Part shown: positions 1-13,343 of the stretch, in pieces | How positions within the stretch are numbered: position 1 is the stretch's first letter | Layout of the letters: every line of letters starts with the position of its first letter | Assembly: GCA_019914995.1 (NCBI GenBank) | Contig: CM034126.1 | Location: 14,513,001 to 14,577,000, forward strand | DNA length: 64,000 bases | Source: Acanthochlamys bracteata | Taxonomy: Eukaryota; Streptophyta; Magnoliopsida; Pandanales; Velloziaceae | Direction: 5' to 3' | Notes under the pieces: generated by a model | What the model saw: the letters and a program-made list of their open reading frames with translations, nothing else | Databases searched by the model: none | What the model was told of the DNA's origin: nothing | Program-made: the position numbers and the translations under genes

Positions 1-253
1 TCTTTTTTATCCTTTAGAAGGCCATATATGTTCTTTTCTTTTCTTCTCTGACTGAAGACGTGGTTTTTGGATGGAGCATAATGTCATACAAGGATCCATG
101 TATAACCCAACATAGTGAAGTGAAATTCCCACCCCAACCCATAAGTTGAAGTCTACCAAATTTTTCAATAGTTTGGCTGTTGAATTACTTCCTCTCATTT
201 AATTGAGCAGTACATATGTTTTGCCCTATTCATATTTCTTCTCTTGCCTGCAG

Positions 254-3200
254 AGGGTAGATTTCAGTAAAAGTTCAATTTCTGCTGAAGGAATGAGTAG
301 CATCGCTCATTTGTTCAGGTGTATTGTGGAGTCTCATCTAAATGGTAACTGTTAGCACCTGTATAATGCTTCTTTCATTTTCTTAAAGGGTTCTCTTTTC
401 TCTTCTTAAATACTTTCATGCTAACTTCTGAGCTGCATTGTGGTCACAGCTTCTGCTCAATCAGCCTTTGATGATGACGATGACTCTGATTATTTTGTGG
501 CATCTGTTTTGCGTATGTTTCTTGGCTACATCTCGTCTTAAACGGTTTTAAGTGTTTGTTTCTATCACGTGATCTCTTTTATTCTTACCTTGATTTTCTT
601 TTCGTATGCAGAAAGAGATGAAAGGTTGAGGTCATTTGCTCTAATTGCTCGAGCAGCAGCTGATGTTACTGTTCCTTTTCTCATAGGGTTATTTGCCCAA
701 CGTGTTTCTTTACTTTCTCAGGTGGACCTCGGACTCTTGACCTATTGTCACTATTTGCCCTTCTTTTTAAGGGAGATCTTGGTTGCAATTGGTACATGTG
801 AATTTACATGAAACAAGTTCTTATGTGCTCTTAAGGATGCAGATGTTGCATCTTCATGGTACTTTGGTATCTAACATAAGATAGTTGCTGGATTATTGCT
901 TGTACGTAAGTTTATTTGATTCTCTAGGTAATACAAGATAATTTCTTGTGGGATTACATTATTGGCTTTTAATAGGTCTAACTTGCACTATATGATCTGA
1001 GAAAATGCTGATCAAACGGATTTACAATTAGTTTGTATATGCTTCTGCCATTGATTGAGACTGGAAATTCATAATTGGTGTGGAGGAGCCCCTCTTGGAT
1101 AAGTTGGACGAAAAGGCAATGTTCTGTTGGTGTGCCTGGTGGCATACTTCAGATAGTTTTGAATCTCTTGATGTGAGGCTAGCTCTAGATACATATGTCA
1201 TGCATCTTTATTACTGGTTGTTAGTTGATTTAACTTCTGCTGCAAAAGCTTGTGGAGAATTTGAACATGTAGAAGCTTTTATTTATGGCATGTTGCTGGC
1301 AACTAGCTGCATCTATTGCATCAACAATCATTAATCACCTTCACATTTTCATTGTTCTTAACTTCATTTATGACTCTTTTTTCTTTCTATTGTCTAGGGT
1401 ACAACTGGTGCTGATCACACTAGTGTCTTGGAAGAACTATACTGGTTCCTTTTGATGGCTGGTCATGTTCTGACAGATTCAGGAGAAGGGGAGACAGTAC
1501 TAGTAATACTATACTTTCTAATCTTCTTATGTACTTTGCGTTCTCTCATAGAATCTGGGATTGCTCTCAGTTTATGAATCAAAGGGTGCTAAATTATATT
1601 TAGCACTTGTGTCACAAGTTGCTAGTAATGTTTTACTTTCTAATCTTCTTATGTCACAAGTTGCACTTTTCAACAAAACTTTTGCATCTATCTACTAGGT
1701 GGCTTTCCTCTTCATAAATAGCGTAGTGGGCACTACCAGACCATTTAGTTAACGATTTTGATGATGCCTGACCTTTTCTCAAGCTTAATATGGCAAACTG
1801 CAATCAGCCATAAATATAGAAATGGGAGTGATACAAAACTATTGTGTTTCATCAACGAAGTCTTATGCAAATATATGTCCTTAATTTGCAAGCCTCTCTC
1901 TGTGGCATTTGTAGGGAATGTACTATTGTTTGAGAAATTATAATACAAGAAACTTAAGAAAGAAAATGATGATATTTTATGTGGTTGCAGAAAATTTTGG
2001 TGTCATAGTGTTTACACCAATGGGCTCTTTTGACATTTATGTTCCTTTTTACTGAAACCAGATGATGATGTATATCTTTGATGAGCAGGTTCCAGAAGCG
2101 TTGTTGATTTCCTTTTTGGGTGTCTTAGAAGAAGCTCAGCATCCTGTGGTTGTCTTGTCATGGTATAATGTTTGATCATCAGATGTGTACTTATGTAAAT
2201 TCTTTAGTAAGATTTTAGGCAATTTTGATTTTTAAAGAAATTTATATTCATACATCCACTTACAACTTGGCTTTCATTATTTTTGGTTATATTCATATCA
2301 ATTTCTGATTGTAGTTAATATAAAGCAGCTTGTGCTGCCTTGAACCTTTGACTACGTAAAGTAAGCAGCAAAGATCTCATATTGATTATTTTTGTCTACT
2401 TATTTTGTTTATGCTCTTGTAAGAAGTTGTTGAGTGTTTTTTCTTGTGAGTTTTGGTTGAGTCTTGTGAATAAGAAATTTTTTGTTTCAAATCTGTTTAA
2501 TTGTTGTCTGAAAATCATGACTCATAACATGTCCTCATCTTGCACCCGCTGATCAGCTGCCACTAATCAGCCATGCCTTATTGCTTTATAACTTCATTTT
2601 GATGTTAGTGATGGTACGGATTTGCAAATTCTGCCTATCCTAAGAACCCAAAGGATCTTCATCTCTAATTGAATAATCCGACTTTCTTCAGGAGGAGACA
2701 TGTATTGGAATGTATTCTGAAAGTCATGTGTATCCTTACTCTTGCAATATTGAAGGAAGTTCTTTATCTTTGGTGGTGAACAGAGTATATGAAATTTCAA
2801 TTTAAATTATTTGGATGGGATTTCAAATTACCATGCCATAATGTGTTCAATAATCTGTCTAGTTTCGCTTAGGTCTGTGCAATTGCACCAAACTGAGTTG
2901 TGAAGGAACCCCACTACCACTGAAGTGGCTTGGGTTCAAATCCCGGCTGTTTGGGATATCTCAAAAGAAGATTTTCTTGTGTATCATGACGTGTCTATGA
3001 GCCATCTTGCTGCTGTTGACAATTTTGTTTTTTGGATTGTTTATATTCAAACAGGTCAATCTTGGAATTTGCTAGACGGAGCTTAGATGCAGAAGCAAGA
3101 ATGAGAAACTTTAGTCCACGACTTATGGAGGTAAGTTCATTTTTCTCAGATTGGTGAGTTGTCTTTAGGATCCATAAGTACATTGTCATACTCATATCCA

Positions 3201-6200
3201 TGTTATGGTAGATTTCACCTTAATCACCTGGAGTATAAATTTTTTGATCACTGTCTCTCAAATATGAGAAATATAATTTATAGTAGCTAGAGTGAGACCC
3301 ATTTATAACAATGTGCTCTGAGATTTCTGTAAAAGTTTTATCATCTTGTGTTATTGAAGTTGGACGTGGACAAAAAGAGTTCTTCTCTGTAACAGACATC
3401 CTTGCAGTTCCATATTTCAGAGCTGAGGGTCATACATCAAGTACCTTTACTTTAGTACCTTCTATCATTTATGACTTTTTTTTCTAAATCTTGCCCAGTT
3501 TTCTTTCTTTTCTTTTTCTCTATGGAAACATCAGGGAATCTTGATTTATATCAAGTATGCAATATTATATAATTGTCTTTCTGTTACGTTATTTCTGTAA
3601 TTTAACACCTTTGGAGTTATGTATAGGTATTAGTATAGCCTCAAAGTAGTTGACCTCAATGGTATCGGCATCTTTCATTAGTAGTATTCATGCAATAACT
3701 TTGGTGGTGTTTCCTCTCAATGCAGGCAGTCGTATGGTTTTTGGCCAGGTGGGTTGACACATATCTCATGCCACTTGATTCTGGCAAAGAACATGACAGT
3801 GCACCCACTCATGGAGATGGGCAGTCTCATGGTGAACTACGCTCTAGAAGGATGTTGCTCAGTTTTGCTGGTGACAATGACCAAGGAAAACATGTGCTTG
3901 ATATAACTGTCCGTGTGGCCATGACAGCACTTACCTTCTATGCTGGGGAGTTTGAGCTCCAGGTGCACATTTACATATTCTTAAAATGGCTTTAGTGGTC
4001 CAAGGCTCATTTACTTTTCTAGTGAGCTGTACAAAATTCATAAATACTATTTGATGGGCTACGTGAGTTATTTCAGTTGATGGAATTGATTTTCACTTTC
4101 TTGGCAGGGTCTCACTTGTAACCAACTTCTAGTTGCATTGGTTCGTCGAAGAAATGTTTGTGCTCACCTAGTAACATTGGTGAGTAACTAACTGACTTTT
4201 GCTTCTTATTATAGATTTCTTACTGTGCTGTGTTGTCTTGGTTCCATGATGGATGTGGTTGGTTTGAAATTTTTATGTAGCAATTTTGTTTGTGGAACAT
4301 CTAGTTTGTAGGTGAATGAATGTGAGCTGGATGAATTGTGGTTAGCAAGCTGTAACTAAACAAAATCAATTGTGTTTGTTCTTGGCTTAGGTTCATTTGC
4401 CTTTCCTTTTGTTAAGCAAATTTGGCTGGCCTTTAGTTTCTAATGTTGCAAATTCTATGTTCTGCAGGATTCCTGGCGTGATCTAGCAACTGCCTTTGCA
4501 CATGAGAGGAGTTTTTCACTAAGTGCTCGTCTGCAAGTAGGTTATTCACACTAAAACACATACGCACTATCGTTTGTTCTTTCAAGTGTTAAAACCATCT
4601 GCTTAATTTTCTTTGGTAGCGCTCTCTTGCCAGAGCACTTGTATGTGCAGCTTGTGGTATGAGAGATCCAGAAGCATCCAATCAGTTAGTTGATGTTACC
4701 CGATATATTACATTTCTAATTTGTTTGATACAATAATCAATGTCTGATTATAATGTTTTGAGCGTCCTGCAGGTATGTTAGGGATCTGATGGGTCCAACA
4801 GCAGCCTATATAGTAGAAATTTCTGCTCGTAGTGACCTCAGGGTTGTTGCCCAGCAAGCTGATGCGATATATATGGTAAGACAGCATGTCAGGCACAACA
4901 GTGATACTCGTTAACTTCATATTAGTAAGACTTTAGGTTCAAGGTTGTCAAAATCGGAATTTTAGGTAGGATCATTCTGTTTAAGTAGAATGGTAAAATC
5001 AGAATTTTAAGTAAGATTGTAAGATTGAAAAAGCATTTTTTTAATAACTACAAAAATTAGGTAATATTTATTAAAATCTTTTTAGAAACTTCAAATATTA
5101 TTCTTAATACCTCAAAAAAATTAAATAAAATTTTATAGAAAACCCCTCTAAATTTAACAGAAAATTCCTTCAAATTTTACAAAAAAAATCCTCTAAATAT
5201 ATGTAATTGTAAACTTTTATTAAAAACCCTTCCAATTTTACAAATAATCCATAAAATCTGAAATTGTAACGATTTTAACGATCTTACGATTTAAATCCTG
5301 ATCTTTCTACTATCTCACAAAAAATGTGATTTGTGGGAAACAAGATCGTTTTGTGGATATAAAATCATAAAATTTTAGGATTTTAAGATTCAAATCGGGA
5401 TTTTGATAACCATGTTTAGGTTAGTTGCTTGTTGGAACGCTTGAGAGGAGCAGAAAGGGCCACACAACCACGAACTCAGAAGGGTACTTTTGAGATAGGT
5501 CAAGCTGTGATGAAACCTCTCTTGATTCTTCTTGAAGCTTATAAGAATCAGGTACATCTGTTTCTTCACATCATGTATTCATAGAGTATTGACCTAGTTA
5601 GCATTTACGGTTACAGTGATAGACTGATAGTGACTTCCTCAATTTATAGTAGCAGGGCTGAATATAAGTTATTTATGTAATGTTGCCATGTCTAGTCTGC
5701 AGTTGTGTACCTGATACTGAAATTTGTGGTTGGTTTTGTGGATGCACAAGTTGCATTTCTAAATGCTAAAGATACAGCATTGTTGGTTAGCTTTTGTTTG
5801 AGGTTGCTGCAAATATACTCATCTCACAACATTGGCAAGGTAAGGCTCTGTCTCAATTCTTTGGATCTTCTACTAGTCAGCTATAATGCAAATTTCATGT
5901 AAAAGCTTTAGCTGTTTTTAGATCTATCGATATATCTAGCCAACACCCCAACTCCTACTCTGAAGTGTTCAATACCAAATCATGTAAAGCTTTACTACTG
6001 CTTCTTCTTTTTAGAAGTGAAGGTTCAGGCAGAAAAGATGGTTTGGTTACTTGGGTACCATCTTGCTTTATCCATCTGGACATGATTCTTTCTAATTATG
6101 TAAACAATCATTATCTAATCTGGGTGGTGATTCCATTCTATTTCATCTTATTAGTCACATATCATCATGCTTGGTTTGCCAGGTTTTGTTGACTCAATCA

Positions 6201-7912
6201 ATAAGCCTGCAGAATGAGGCGCAAACAGAAAAATACAAAGATATACGTGCCTTACTTCAGCTCCTCACCAATATATGCTCTAAAGATCTGGTATCAAATG
6301 CTACTTTCATTCTGGATAAAGATTTCTGACTGAACTGGACGTCTTAATCGTGGTGGCATTGTTGCAGGTTGACTTTTCATCAAGTTTTAATGAGGCTGAT
6401 ACCCCTGATATTGCTGAGGTAAGCTTATGTTATTTCTTCTGCAATTTAAGATCTTAATGGATCTCTGCAAAAGCTTTTGAGGGATCATAACATGCAAAGT
6501 GATTGATGATGTACAGGTCATTTATGTTGGTCTACATATTGTTACCCCTTTAATATCATTGGACCTTCTCAAGTACCCTAAACTCAGCCATGATGTAAGT
6601 CCATTTCTTGTTCATGCATTGCAAAATATCTGGTGAACATTAGTGCCTATGTTTTCTCTTTTTGTGTTCAGTATTTTGCGCTCATATCACACATGTTGGA
6701 AGTGTACCCCGAGAAGGTTTCCCAGCTGAGTAGGGAAGCCTTTACATGTATAGTCAGAACCCTCGACTTTGGAGTTCAGCATCAGGTATGTGTATTTCCC
6801 AAAAGCTTACCGTTTTAGGTTTTGCTATTTGATGTAAATGTGAATGTATGCAATTCCCCTTATGAGGATGCTACCAAATATTGTGCAATACTTCAATTTC
6901 ATTTAACATTTTCTTTCTGCGCTTCCACAAATTAATTTACTAAGCTCAAATAAGAAATTGCTCCTTGATGTGATCCTTACAGAATGTCAAATCATGCTCA
7001 GAATTTCCTTAGTAGGAAATAATACCTAAGGCATCACTATTCTTTACAAGGAAAAGAATTTTGAAAGAAATTTTGTGTTAGTCTCTACTTCCGCCCATGT
7101 AAAATAGATGTTGTCTGTAATATTCTGTAGAACTGATGTATATGGAAAAGCATAACAGTATATGGTGGGTATATATCAGTGACATTATTTCCAATTTCTG
7201 GATACTGATATATTGATATGTGCTTTCCAATTTACAGGATACTGATATTGTTGATATGTGCTTGAGAGCAATAAATGCACTTGCTTCCTACCATTATAAA
7301 GAGAAACTATCAGGCCAAACAGGATTAGGAACACATGTTATGGAGTCTCAAGGAGTGAACGGAGAGGCTCAGGAAAGTAGTGTACTCGGCCATTTCTTGC
7401 AAGTTCTTCTACAACTATTATTATCTGAAGATTTCAGGTAAATTACCTAAGCAATTGGCAAGATGAAACTAGTTGATTTGTATTAGGCTAATTTCGATCC
7501 CCTTTTGTAAACCTATAACTGTTACTTTTTAACTTATGCACCCACTGTACTGATGACACTTTGATTTAATCACAGAATGGAACTAGCCAGTTCTACAGCA
7601 GATGCTCTCTTTCCTCTGCTATTGTGTGAACAAAATCTCTACCAGGTACTTATATTGTGTACAAGTTGTGGTTGGCGTTGTCTTTTCTCACTGGAGATTA
7701 TTGATCATCTTTGCTGCATACAGGGCCAGCTACACAACTTGCTGGAGAGGCAGACGAATCCAGTAGTTATAACTAGACTGGCTAATGCATTCCACGCGTT
7801 AACAAGCTCAAATCAGCTGTCGTTTTCGCTTGACAGAATAAACCGTCAAAAGTTCAGGAAGAACATCCATGCCTTTCTGACAGAAATTTCTGGTTTCATG
7901 AGGATATTTTGA
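254..7912 (+). CDS. XPO4: Exportin-4-like nuclear export receptor (5' part outside window)
   Basis: This is the C-terminal part of a beta-karyopherin that exports cargo from the nucleus with Ran-GTP. Twenty exons are visible: 254-344, 450-512, 612-721, 1398-1502, 2089-2162, 3055-3130, 3726-3962, 4108-4179, 4468-4536, 4620-4684, 4773-4875, 5420-5551, 5696-5839, 6183-6290, 6368-6418, 6517-6594, 6672-6785, 7238-7437, 7576-7645 and 7724-7912. All junctions are GT-AG, phases agree throughout, and together they encode 716 residues to a TGA. Family-like stretches include an acidic run before DYFVAS, then RLRSFALIARAAADVTVP, SVLEELYWFLLMAGHVLTDS, ACGMRDPEA and LLERLRGAERATQP. These match remembered plant and animal exportin-4; the rest is helical, HEAT-like sequence. 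About 60% of the usual length of roughly 1150 residues is present. I saw no lesion. One intron (4876-5419) carries a MITE that ends at the acceptor. Confidence in the family is high; cargo is not known from sequence. Confidence 0.9.
4940..5414. mobile_element. hAT-type MITE with perfect 8-bp target duplication, in an exportin-4 intron
   Basis: A 475-bp AT-rich, non-coding element. The left end reads CAAGGTTGTCAAAATC. The right end, reverse-complemented, reads CATGGTTATCAAAATC. It is flanked by identical 8-mers TTTAGGTT at 4932-4939 and 5415-5422. Terminal inverted repeats plus an 8-bp duplication are the signature of hAT insertion. The right-hand duplication holds the 3' splice site of the next exon: intron end TTTAG, exon start GTT. 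Confidence 0.8.
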
Positions 7913-9112
7913 ATTAGGGGAGGGGATGTACGATATAAACAGAGTTGCACCAGATCATGGAGGTAATTGCTTTTTGACTCTAGTTGACCTGGGCTTAGGA
8001 TGGTGGGCTCAGGTTGATCACCTTCCACAATCGAAATTGTACCAATGTTTTTAACAGGAGGGTACACCATGCCTTGCTCCCATCAGTTTAGATCTTGTAG
8101 CTCATCGCAACGATTGTGAATTTAATCTGTTATCGTTGTTGTAATTATTGTAATTATGAAGACAAACAGACTGCAGTCAGGATTAATTGAAGCATAGAAT
8201 CCGGTTGTGATGCCTTAAGGTTCTGAATTGTTATGATAGTATAGTCTTCATATCCTATACGATGCTAACATCAAGCATACAAAGTGGGAAGCACTTTGCG
8301 TCAAGACAGTGCCGTCGCTACAACGCTTCTGTATTCTTAAGAAAGGACTCGAGTACTATTACATAAATCTCGACTGTTTTCCAGTACAATACAATTATAC
8401 GGACTGGAAGGCAACACTAGGCGTATTATTCCACAGTTTTTTATTAATGAGTTTTGCGGGAGTTCCACTATACAGATGATAACCGGTAGGATGTAAATTT
8501 GCCAACTGGACGGCGACGCTACAGATACACTTGCATACTTTTTTGACTAATGTGCTTTCTACCCGCGGACACGCTCTGACCTCATAGGTGACTGCCAGAC
8601 GCATGAGATATCAAGTAACTAACGCGCATACAACTGCACCACCATGATCAAAAACAGATGTACGTCTCTTTTTCAGAAATTGGAAATAGGCAGGAAGTAT
8701 AATCAGTCTTCAAAATAACATACTAAATGGCATTATACACAACTTAAACGACCTTCATACAAATTCCAGGGAGACGGCTTTCAACAGCGTATCTATACAG
8801 AAACCTATAACTATCAATTATTATCACATATAAGAAGCCCCACATACAGCCAGCAACTAGTTAAAGGTGAATGTTACTAGAAGGAAAGACCTGTTATACC
8901 TTCACAAGAAGAATAACTGAACCATCTTCCATAGTAGCAAATCTGTTCCTGTCAAAGTTTTATAACCAATAATCACAAACACAAAATTAGAAGGGGAGAA
9001 ATGAAGAAAAAGAAAACACGCACGATAATAACAAGCATCCTAAATTCATTTTCTCCAGTTAGGCTACTGACCCAATGTATACCAAGGTCAATAGCACTAG
9101 AAGCCCACGCCT
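7913..9112. other. Exportin-4 3' flank and intergenic stretch
   Basis: This holds the exportin-4 3' UTR, whose end I could not fix, and then sequence without a recognisable gene. The part around 8300-8640 is richer in CpG than its surroundings and has a 69-codon open frame on the minus strand (8395-8604), but its translation resembles nothing I know. Confidence 0.4.
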
Positions 9113-10060
9113 TCATTTATGCAATATTCCTTTCTTCAGTGGCTTGGATTTCTCCGCCGGTACAGTCTGAAAAATAATACCAAACGCTGTGTCAGGGAAA
9201 AGTAATTTGGATGAGTTGGGGCGGGAGGGGGAGAGAGAGACCTTTTGTTTTTCTAGTGCTTCGTATTCTATCCTGTCCTTCCAGTTACTCTTCCGCAACT
9301 TTATCGGCTGACTGCCGACATACTTGCCTGCAAATATTATTATGATAGCCACAGTCGGTCACGCAGAAATTGCAAACATGCATCTGACCTTATATGAGGC
9401 ACAAGAAATACCTACCATTCATTTCTTTCAATGCTGCATAAAGGTCAGACGCATTTGCAGAACTCACAAATCCATAACCTTTAGTTTTGCCTGTTCTTTT
9501 GTCTCTCACGACCTGCAGAAGACGTACCAGGTTTGACAATTAATATTAGCTAGGACCAAGGCACATGATTATTTGAAAGGATTTAGAAGAACGAAGAAAT
9601 CATGCCTCAAACTGTGGCGGGTGACAAAAACGCACTCATGCTGAAACGAAGTTAAATGAATACCTTCAGGCCACAAACTTCAAGCAATTCATAAAACAAA
9701 TTGCAGATAAGGCAAAATCAAGCATTATAAATTATATACAAAAATAAAAGTCTGGTACATACATCTGGAACCCTAGGATATCAAACAGTACATCACGGTA
9801 TCCACGAAGATACACAATGTGTATGAATAACAAAGTTAGGGATCAATGACAATGAGTTACATATTAGAAGGCAAAAGTGGAAGGGATAACTCAGAGGGTA
9901 CAATCACAGCTTCAAGAACTTAACTTTCACTAAAACTGTATAAACATTCACAACTCTGCAGTTGAAAAGCTATCATGCCACTCTAAAATTGAAAGTCAAG
10001 TTGAGATTTTGAACTCACCCTTGCCATGTTGAAAGAAGAAAATTTTGAAAATCTTATTTT
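9113..10060 (-). pseudogene. 5'-truncated RBM42-like RRM gene remnant that keeps its introns
   Basis: Minus-strand exons at 10019-about 10052, 9416-9512, 9242-9327 and 9113-9166 join in phase. They encode the second half of an RRM and a basic tail: FSSFNMAR, then VVRDKRTGKTKGYGFVSS, EMNGKYVGSQPIKLRKSNW, EYEALEKQK and a C-terminal KSKPLKKGILHK before TGA. RNP1 (KGYGFV) is present. The order matches RBM42-type RNA-binding proteins, whose RRM lies at the C-terminus. The RNP2 strand and the proline-rich N-terminus expected upstream are absent: the first exon meets an in-frame TAG about a dozen codons upstream, and the NAC gene starts soon after. Because the introns are kept, the piece came from duplicated DNA, not from reverse transcription. 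A short expressed transcript cannot be excluded. Confidence 0.7.
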
Positions 10061-10773
10061 ATTCAATCCACTCTAAAATTTAGTTCGCGTCAAATTTAAT
10101 TTACAAAAAAAAGAACGCTCTGCTAGAATGCATGTATTAAAAAAATTTAGTCTCATATTACTTATCAATGGTACTGAGATGATATTCATATAAACTTTGG
10201 CTCTTTTTTTATAACCAATTGATTTTGAGAAAAATTCTAAATTCATCACACTTGCCAACTTATGTCAAATTTATGATAGTTATCCATTTATATGAGAGGT
10301 TCTTTTTCCCGTTATTGCCCACTGACATATGTTTAAGTTTAGTTGCTTATTAAAATACCCATTTATCGCTGATTCATCCAATTATTTGGCTCATCAAAAT
10401 TCATGAGATGATCTTCAGATGATAAATGCCATGATTGCCTTAATTTAATTAATTAACAAACAAAACAAATAATTAACAAACTATATACTAGTATATATAA
10501 ATAAATGAAGAAAATAAATATGTATATAAATTAGTGAATAGTTGAGCATGCTGTTTAAGCACGTAAGAATTGGTCGACTACCTAAACACTAGACCTACTC
10601 AAATCTTTCAACGCCCTGCAGATCCTAATTAACGAAATAACATATATATATATAACCTACTTCCAAGCTACTTATGATCCTAAAAAGAATAAACCAAGTG
10701 CTTAATTACAATAGCAACCACTATTTAATCCCGATATATATGTACATATAAACCTATACATAAACTTACAAAA
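10061..10773. other. AT-rich intergenic stretch
   Basis: Low-complexity A/T sequence with short TA runs near 10640 and 10735. It includes the 3' flank of the NAC gene on the minus strand. I see no coding sequence. Confidence 0.5.
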
Positions 10774-13322
10774 CTAAATCTTCAGTTCTCCGTCACCCAT
10801 TGGGTAGTCTTCGTGGCCAAGGTCCAACAGGAGGCCATAAGAATCTCCGCACTTGTATCCAGTACTGCTGTCTGCTTCCATAGGATAGTCCAAGAAACTG
10901 CTGTAGTTGAACACTGACGCGTTGTTTGAGAATGAACTGTTGCAGCTAATTAGGTCCTCTTGTTGTTGTTGTTGTTGTTGAACAGCAGCAGCAGCAGTCG
11001 ATGAGTTCGTGAATGGAAAAGACATTTGTTCCTGATCATAGTAGTAATCTTCATGTATGGGCTGGCATGTAGATTGGGTATTGGAAAGTGAATGATCATC
11101 ATGAGCTGTTAAGTGGTAAGCAGGTGGGTCTAGTTCATTTTCCATGATGTTAAAGGTTGTTTCACCTTTTCTCTTGTTGAACACTCTGCAGAGCACCCAG
11201 TCTTCCTGTTCTCAATCAGAACAAAGCTAGTATTAGATATAGCGATAGATGGATTGGACTTGACAAGATTGGAATATATAATAATGGTTATCAGAATATA
11301 AGATTTAACATTTATTAGTGACTGTTGCAGTGCTGAGAGTTAACTAAGTCCCCCATAATTAAGCTAGCTAGCTCGTTTTCTTCAGCAGAAGAGCTCCCAG
11401 AACCAAAATTTCACCCTGAGTTCATTAATTGTCTGAAGAATTTCATTTGAAAAGCGAGTCGGACTAAATTCATCATTTCTTCAGTGCAAATTAAATGGTT
11501 ATATCGATTTTTCTCGCACATTATTGGACGCCGAAAGACAGCCTTCCTGTATATATAACTAATTAAGCCAGACTTGTTTCTGGATATGGAGCAGTAGTCT
11601 TTATACTGCTAACTTGTTAATGCAATTTTCTTCTACATATGTTACGTTCGAGAAAGCACGCTCGATCCTAGCACGAACTTAATTATGTTTAACGCGAAGA
11701 GATGATACCTTAGGGGGGCAATGGGGAGTCTCTAGTCTGAACTCGTGCATCACCCAACTTGATTTGATACCATTTGGTGCTCTGCCTCGGTAGAAGACCA
11801 AAGTTTTCCTCATGCCAACAATGGAACGCGTCAGAGCATCGTAGATGATTCTATCTTTCCCAGTTGCCTTCCAGTACCCAGTCTTTGTAGCTCGATTTGT
11901 ACGCGAACCAGTAGCATATTTCCTGTCACGGAAGCTGAAGAAATACCACTCATTGGCACTGAGCTTTGCTACCTCTGAGACGCAAAGAAAAGCATTATGT
12001 AATCAATCAATTTTTGGTTCAAGCATAATAATGAGAATAGAACAATAAAGATATGCTGTTCTTCATGTGATTAGAGAATAAAAATAAAAAATTTTTGGAG
12101 ATTCTATTAATCATGTGATGCCATGCTATCAGAAAATTTGTACTTTTATGGGAGATATTGACAAAATGTTACATTGCTTGATTTAGAAGGAACCAATAAA
12201 TAAAGCAGCTAATACTGTTTGATAGGACTGATAAATCCCCATAATTAATTAGCAAATACTTGTGGGTATAAAATAAGTTCAGTTAGCATCAAGATTGATT
12301 ACTGTTTGCATCTCCACGAAATCACATTAATTATTTAATTATCATGCCGTATCAAGGCATAGAGAGTATGTTAAACCTTCTAATGATTAATGTCATATAT
12401 ACATTTATTAGTTATGCTAAAGTTATCCCCATACGTTTAAGCGTACATAGAGTGAAATCTTATCATTCACTATAAAAAGGATCATTTTTGTGCTGTTACT
12501 AAAAAACTGGTAATGCACTAAGTGTTTAAACCAATTTATTTATCCCGACCATCTGTTCAACTCACCAAAGTGGTAATATTTTTGCTGCGAAAATGTCGAT
12601 ATCACAGTCTAATTAAACACTGGCGTGTATCAGAATACAACAAACTACCCAACTAATTATTAATTAGTGTGTGAAGAGTTACATCAGTTCTCTTGAAACA
12701 CAGAGTAAATAGGAAACTTAAAGCATCTGTGTTAAGCCATAATTATGCTCAAACAAAGATTGTTTGGGGTCGGAAAAATAAAATTCTCTTCTGTGGATGC
12801 TTTGAGTATTAAGAAATGATTGATATTGGTTATCTAGGGTTTCCTGTCAAGTTTCAAATACATGCAGCAAATCTGATACAATCCTGTGTTCATGAACTAT
12901 CTAGTAGTCATGAGAAGATAACAAATAACGAAGAAGAACGGTACCAGAGACGAACTTTCAATCACGATCTCTTTGTGACAGTGTAACAAATTATGTGAAG
13001 ATATACAAAGCATACACGCCATACAAGGATAACAGGGAAGCACCTCTCTGGTGAATAAAAATCACACAGCAATTCCAATATTTCAAGGAGGCAAGTTTTG
13101 GGATCATCACATTGAAACACTTTAATCAACAAGTAAAAGAGATGACTGAATACCTGGAAGCTCCCAGGGCTCTCTAGTGTGCAGATCTACTTCCACCAAA
13201 CTTCCCTCAGAAACTCTCACATTTGCCACCTTCTTGGTGAGATAGTGACAGACCAGTTCTTCATCACTAGGGTAGAACCTGAAGCCTGGTGGCAGCTTTG
13301 ACTCTATATCCCTCAATCCCAT
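10774..13322 (-). CDS. NAC-domain transcription factor (NAC21/22-like group)
   Basis: A plant-specific DNA-binding factor with exons 13322-13154, 11974-11709 and 11205-10774; phases agree and give 288 residues. The NAC domain fills about residues 9-160 with its subdomains in order: [73 protein letters not shown], and [20 protein letters not shown] followed by [11 protein letters not shown]. The C-terminal activation region is low-complexity, with an Ala run, a seven-Gln run and an acidic end. The start [14 protein letters not shown] is the family-typical one; an in-frame ATG seven codons upstream (13343) would add MFFIEDQ and looks like leader. Intron positions are the usual ones for NAC genes. 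I see no miR164-like site in the last exon, which argues against the CUC/NAC1 targets. The exact subgroup is by memory only. Confidence 0.92.
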
Positions 13323-13343
13323 TTGATCTTCAATAAAGAACAA

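Noticed and set aside
1080-1334. 84-codon open frame in an exportin-4 intron
   Set aside because: The flanking exons (612-721 and 1398-1502) join in phase without it, no splice sites fit its ends, and the translation resembles no karyopherin part.
2880-2965. tRNA-like B box (GGTTCAAATCC near 2933) suggesting a SINE or tRNA gene
   Set aside because: No A box at proper spacing, no cloverleaf, no poly-A end or target duplication could be seen; a chance match inside an intron is as likely.
8395-8604. Minus-strand frame in a CpG-richer patch after exportin-4
   Set aside because: No recognisable translation, no exon partners, and it may overlap exportin-4 3' UTR.
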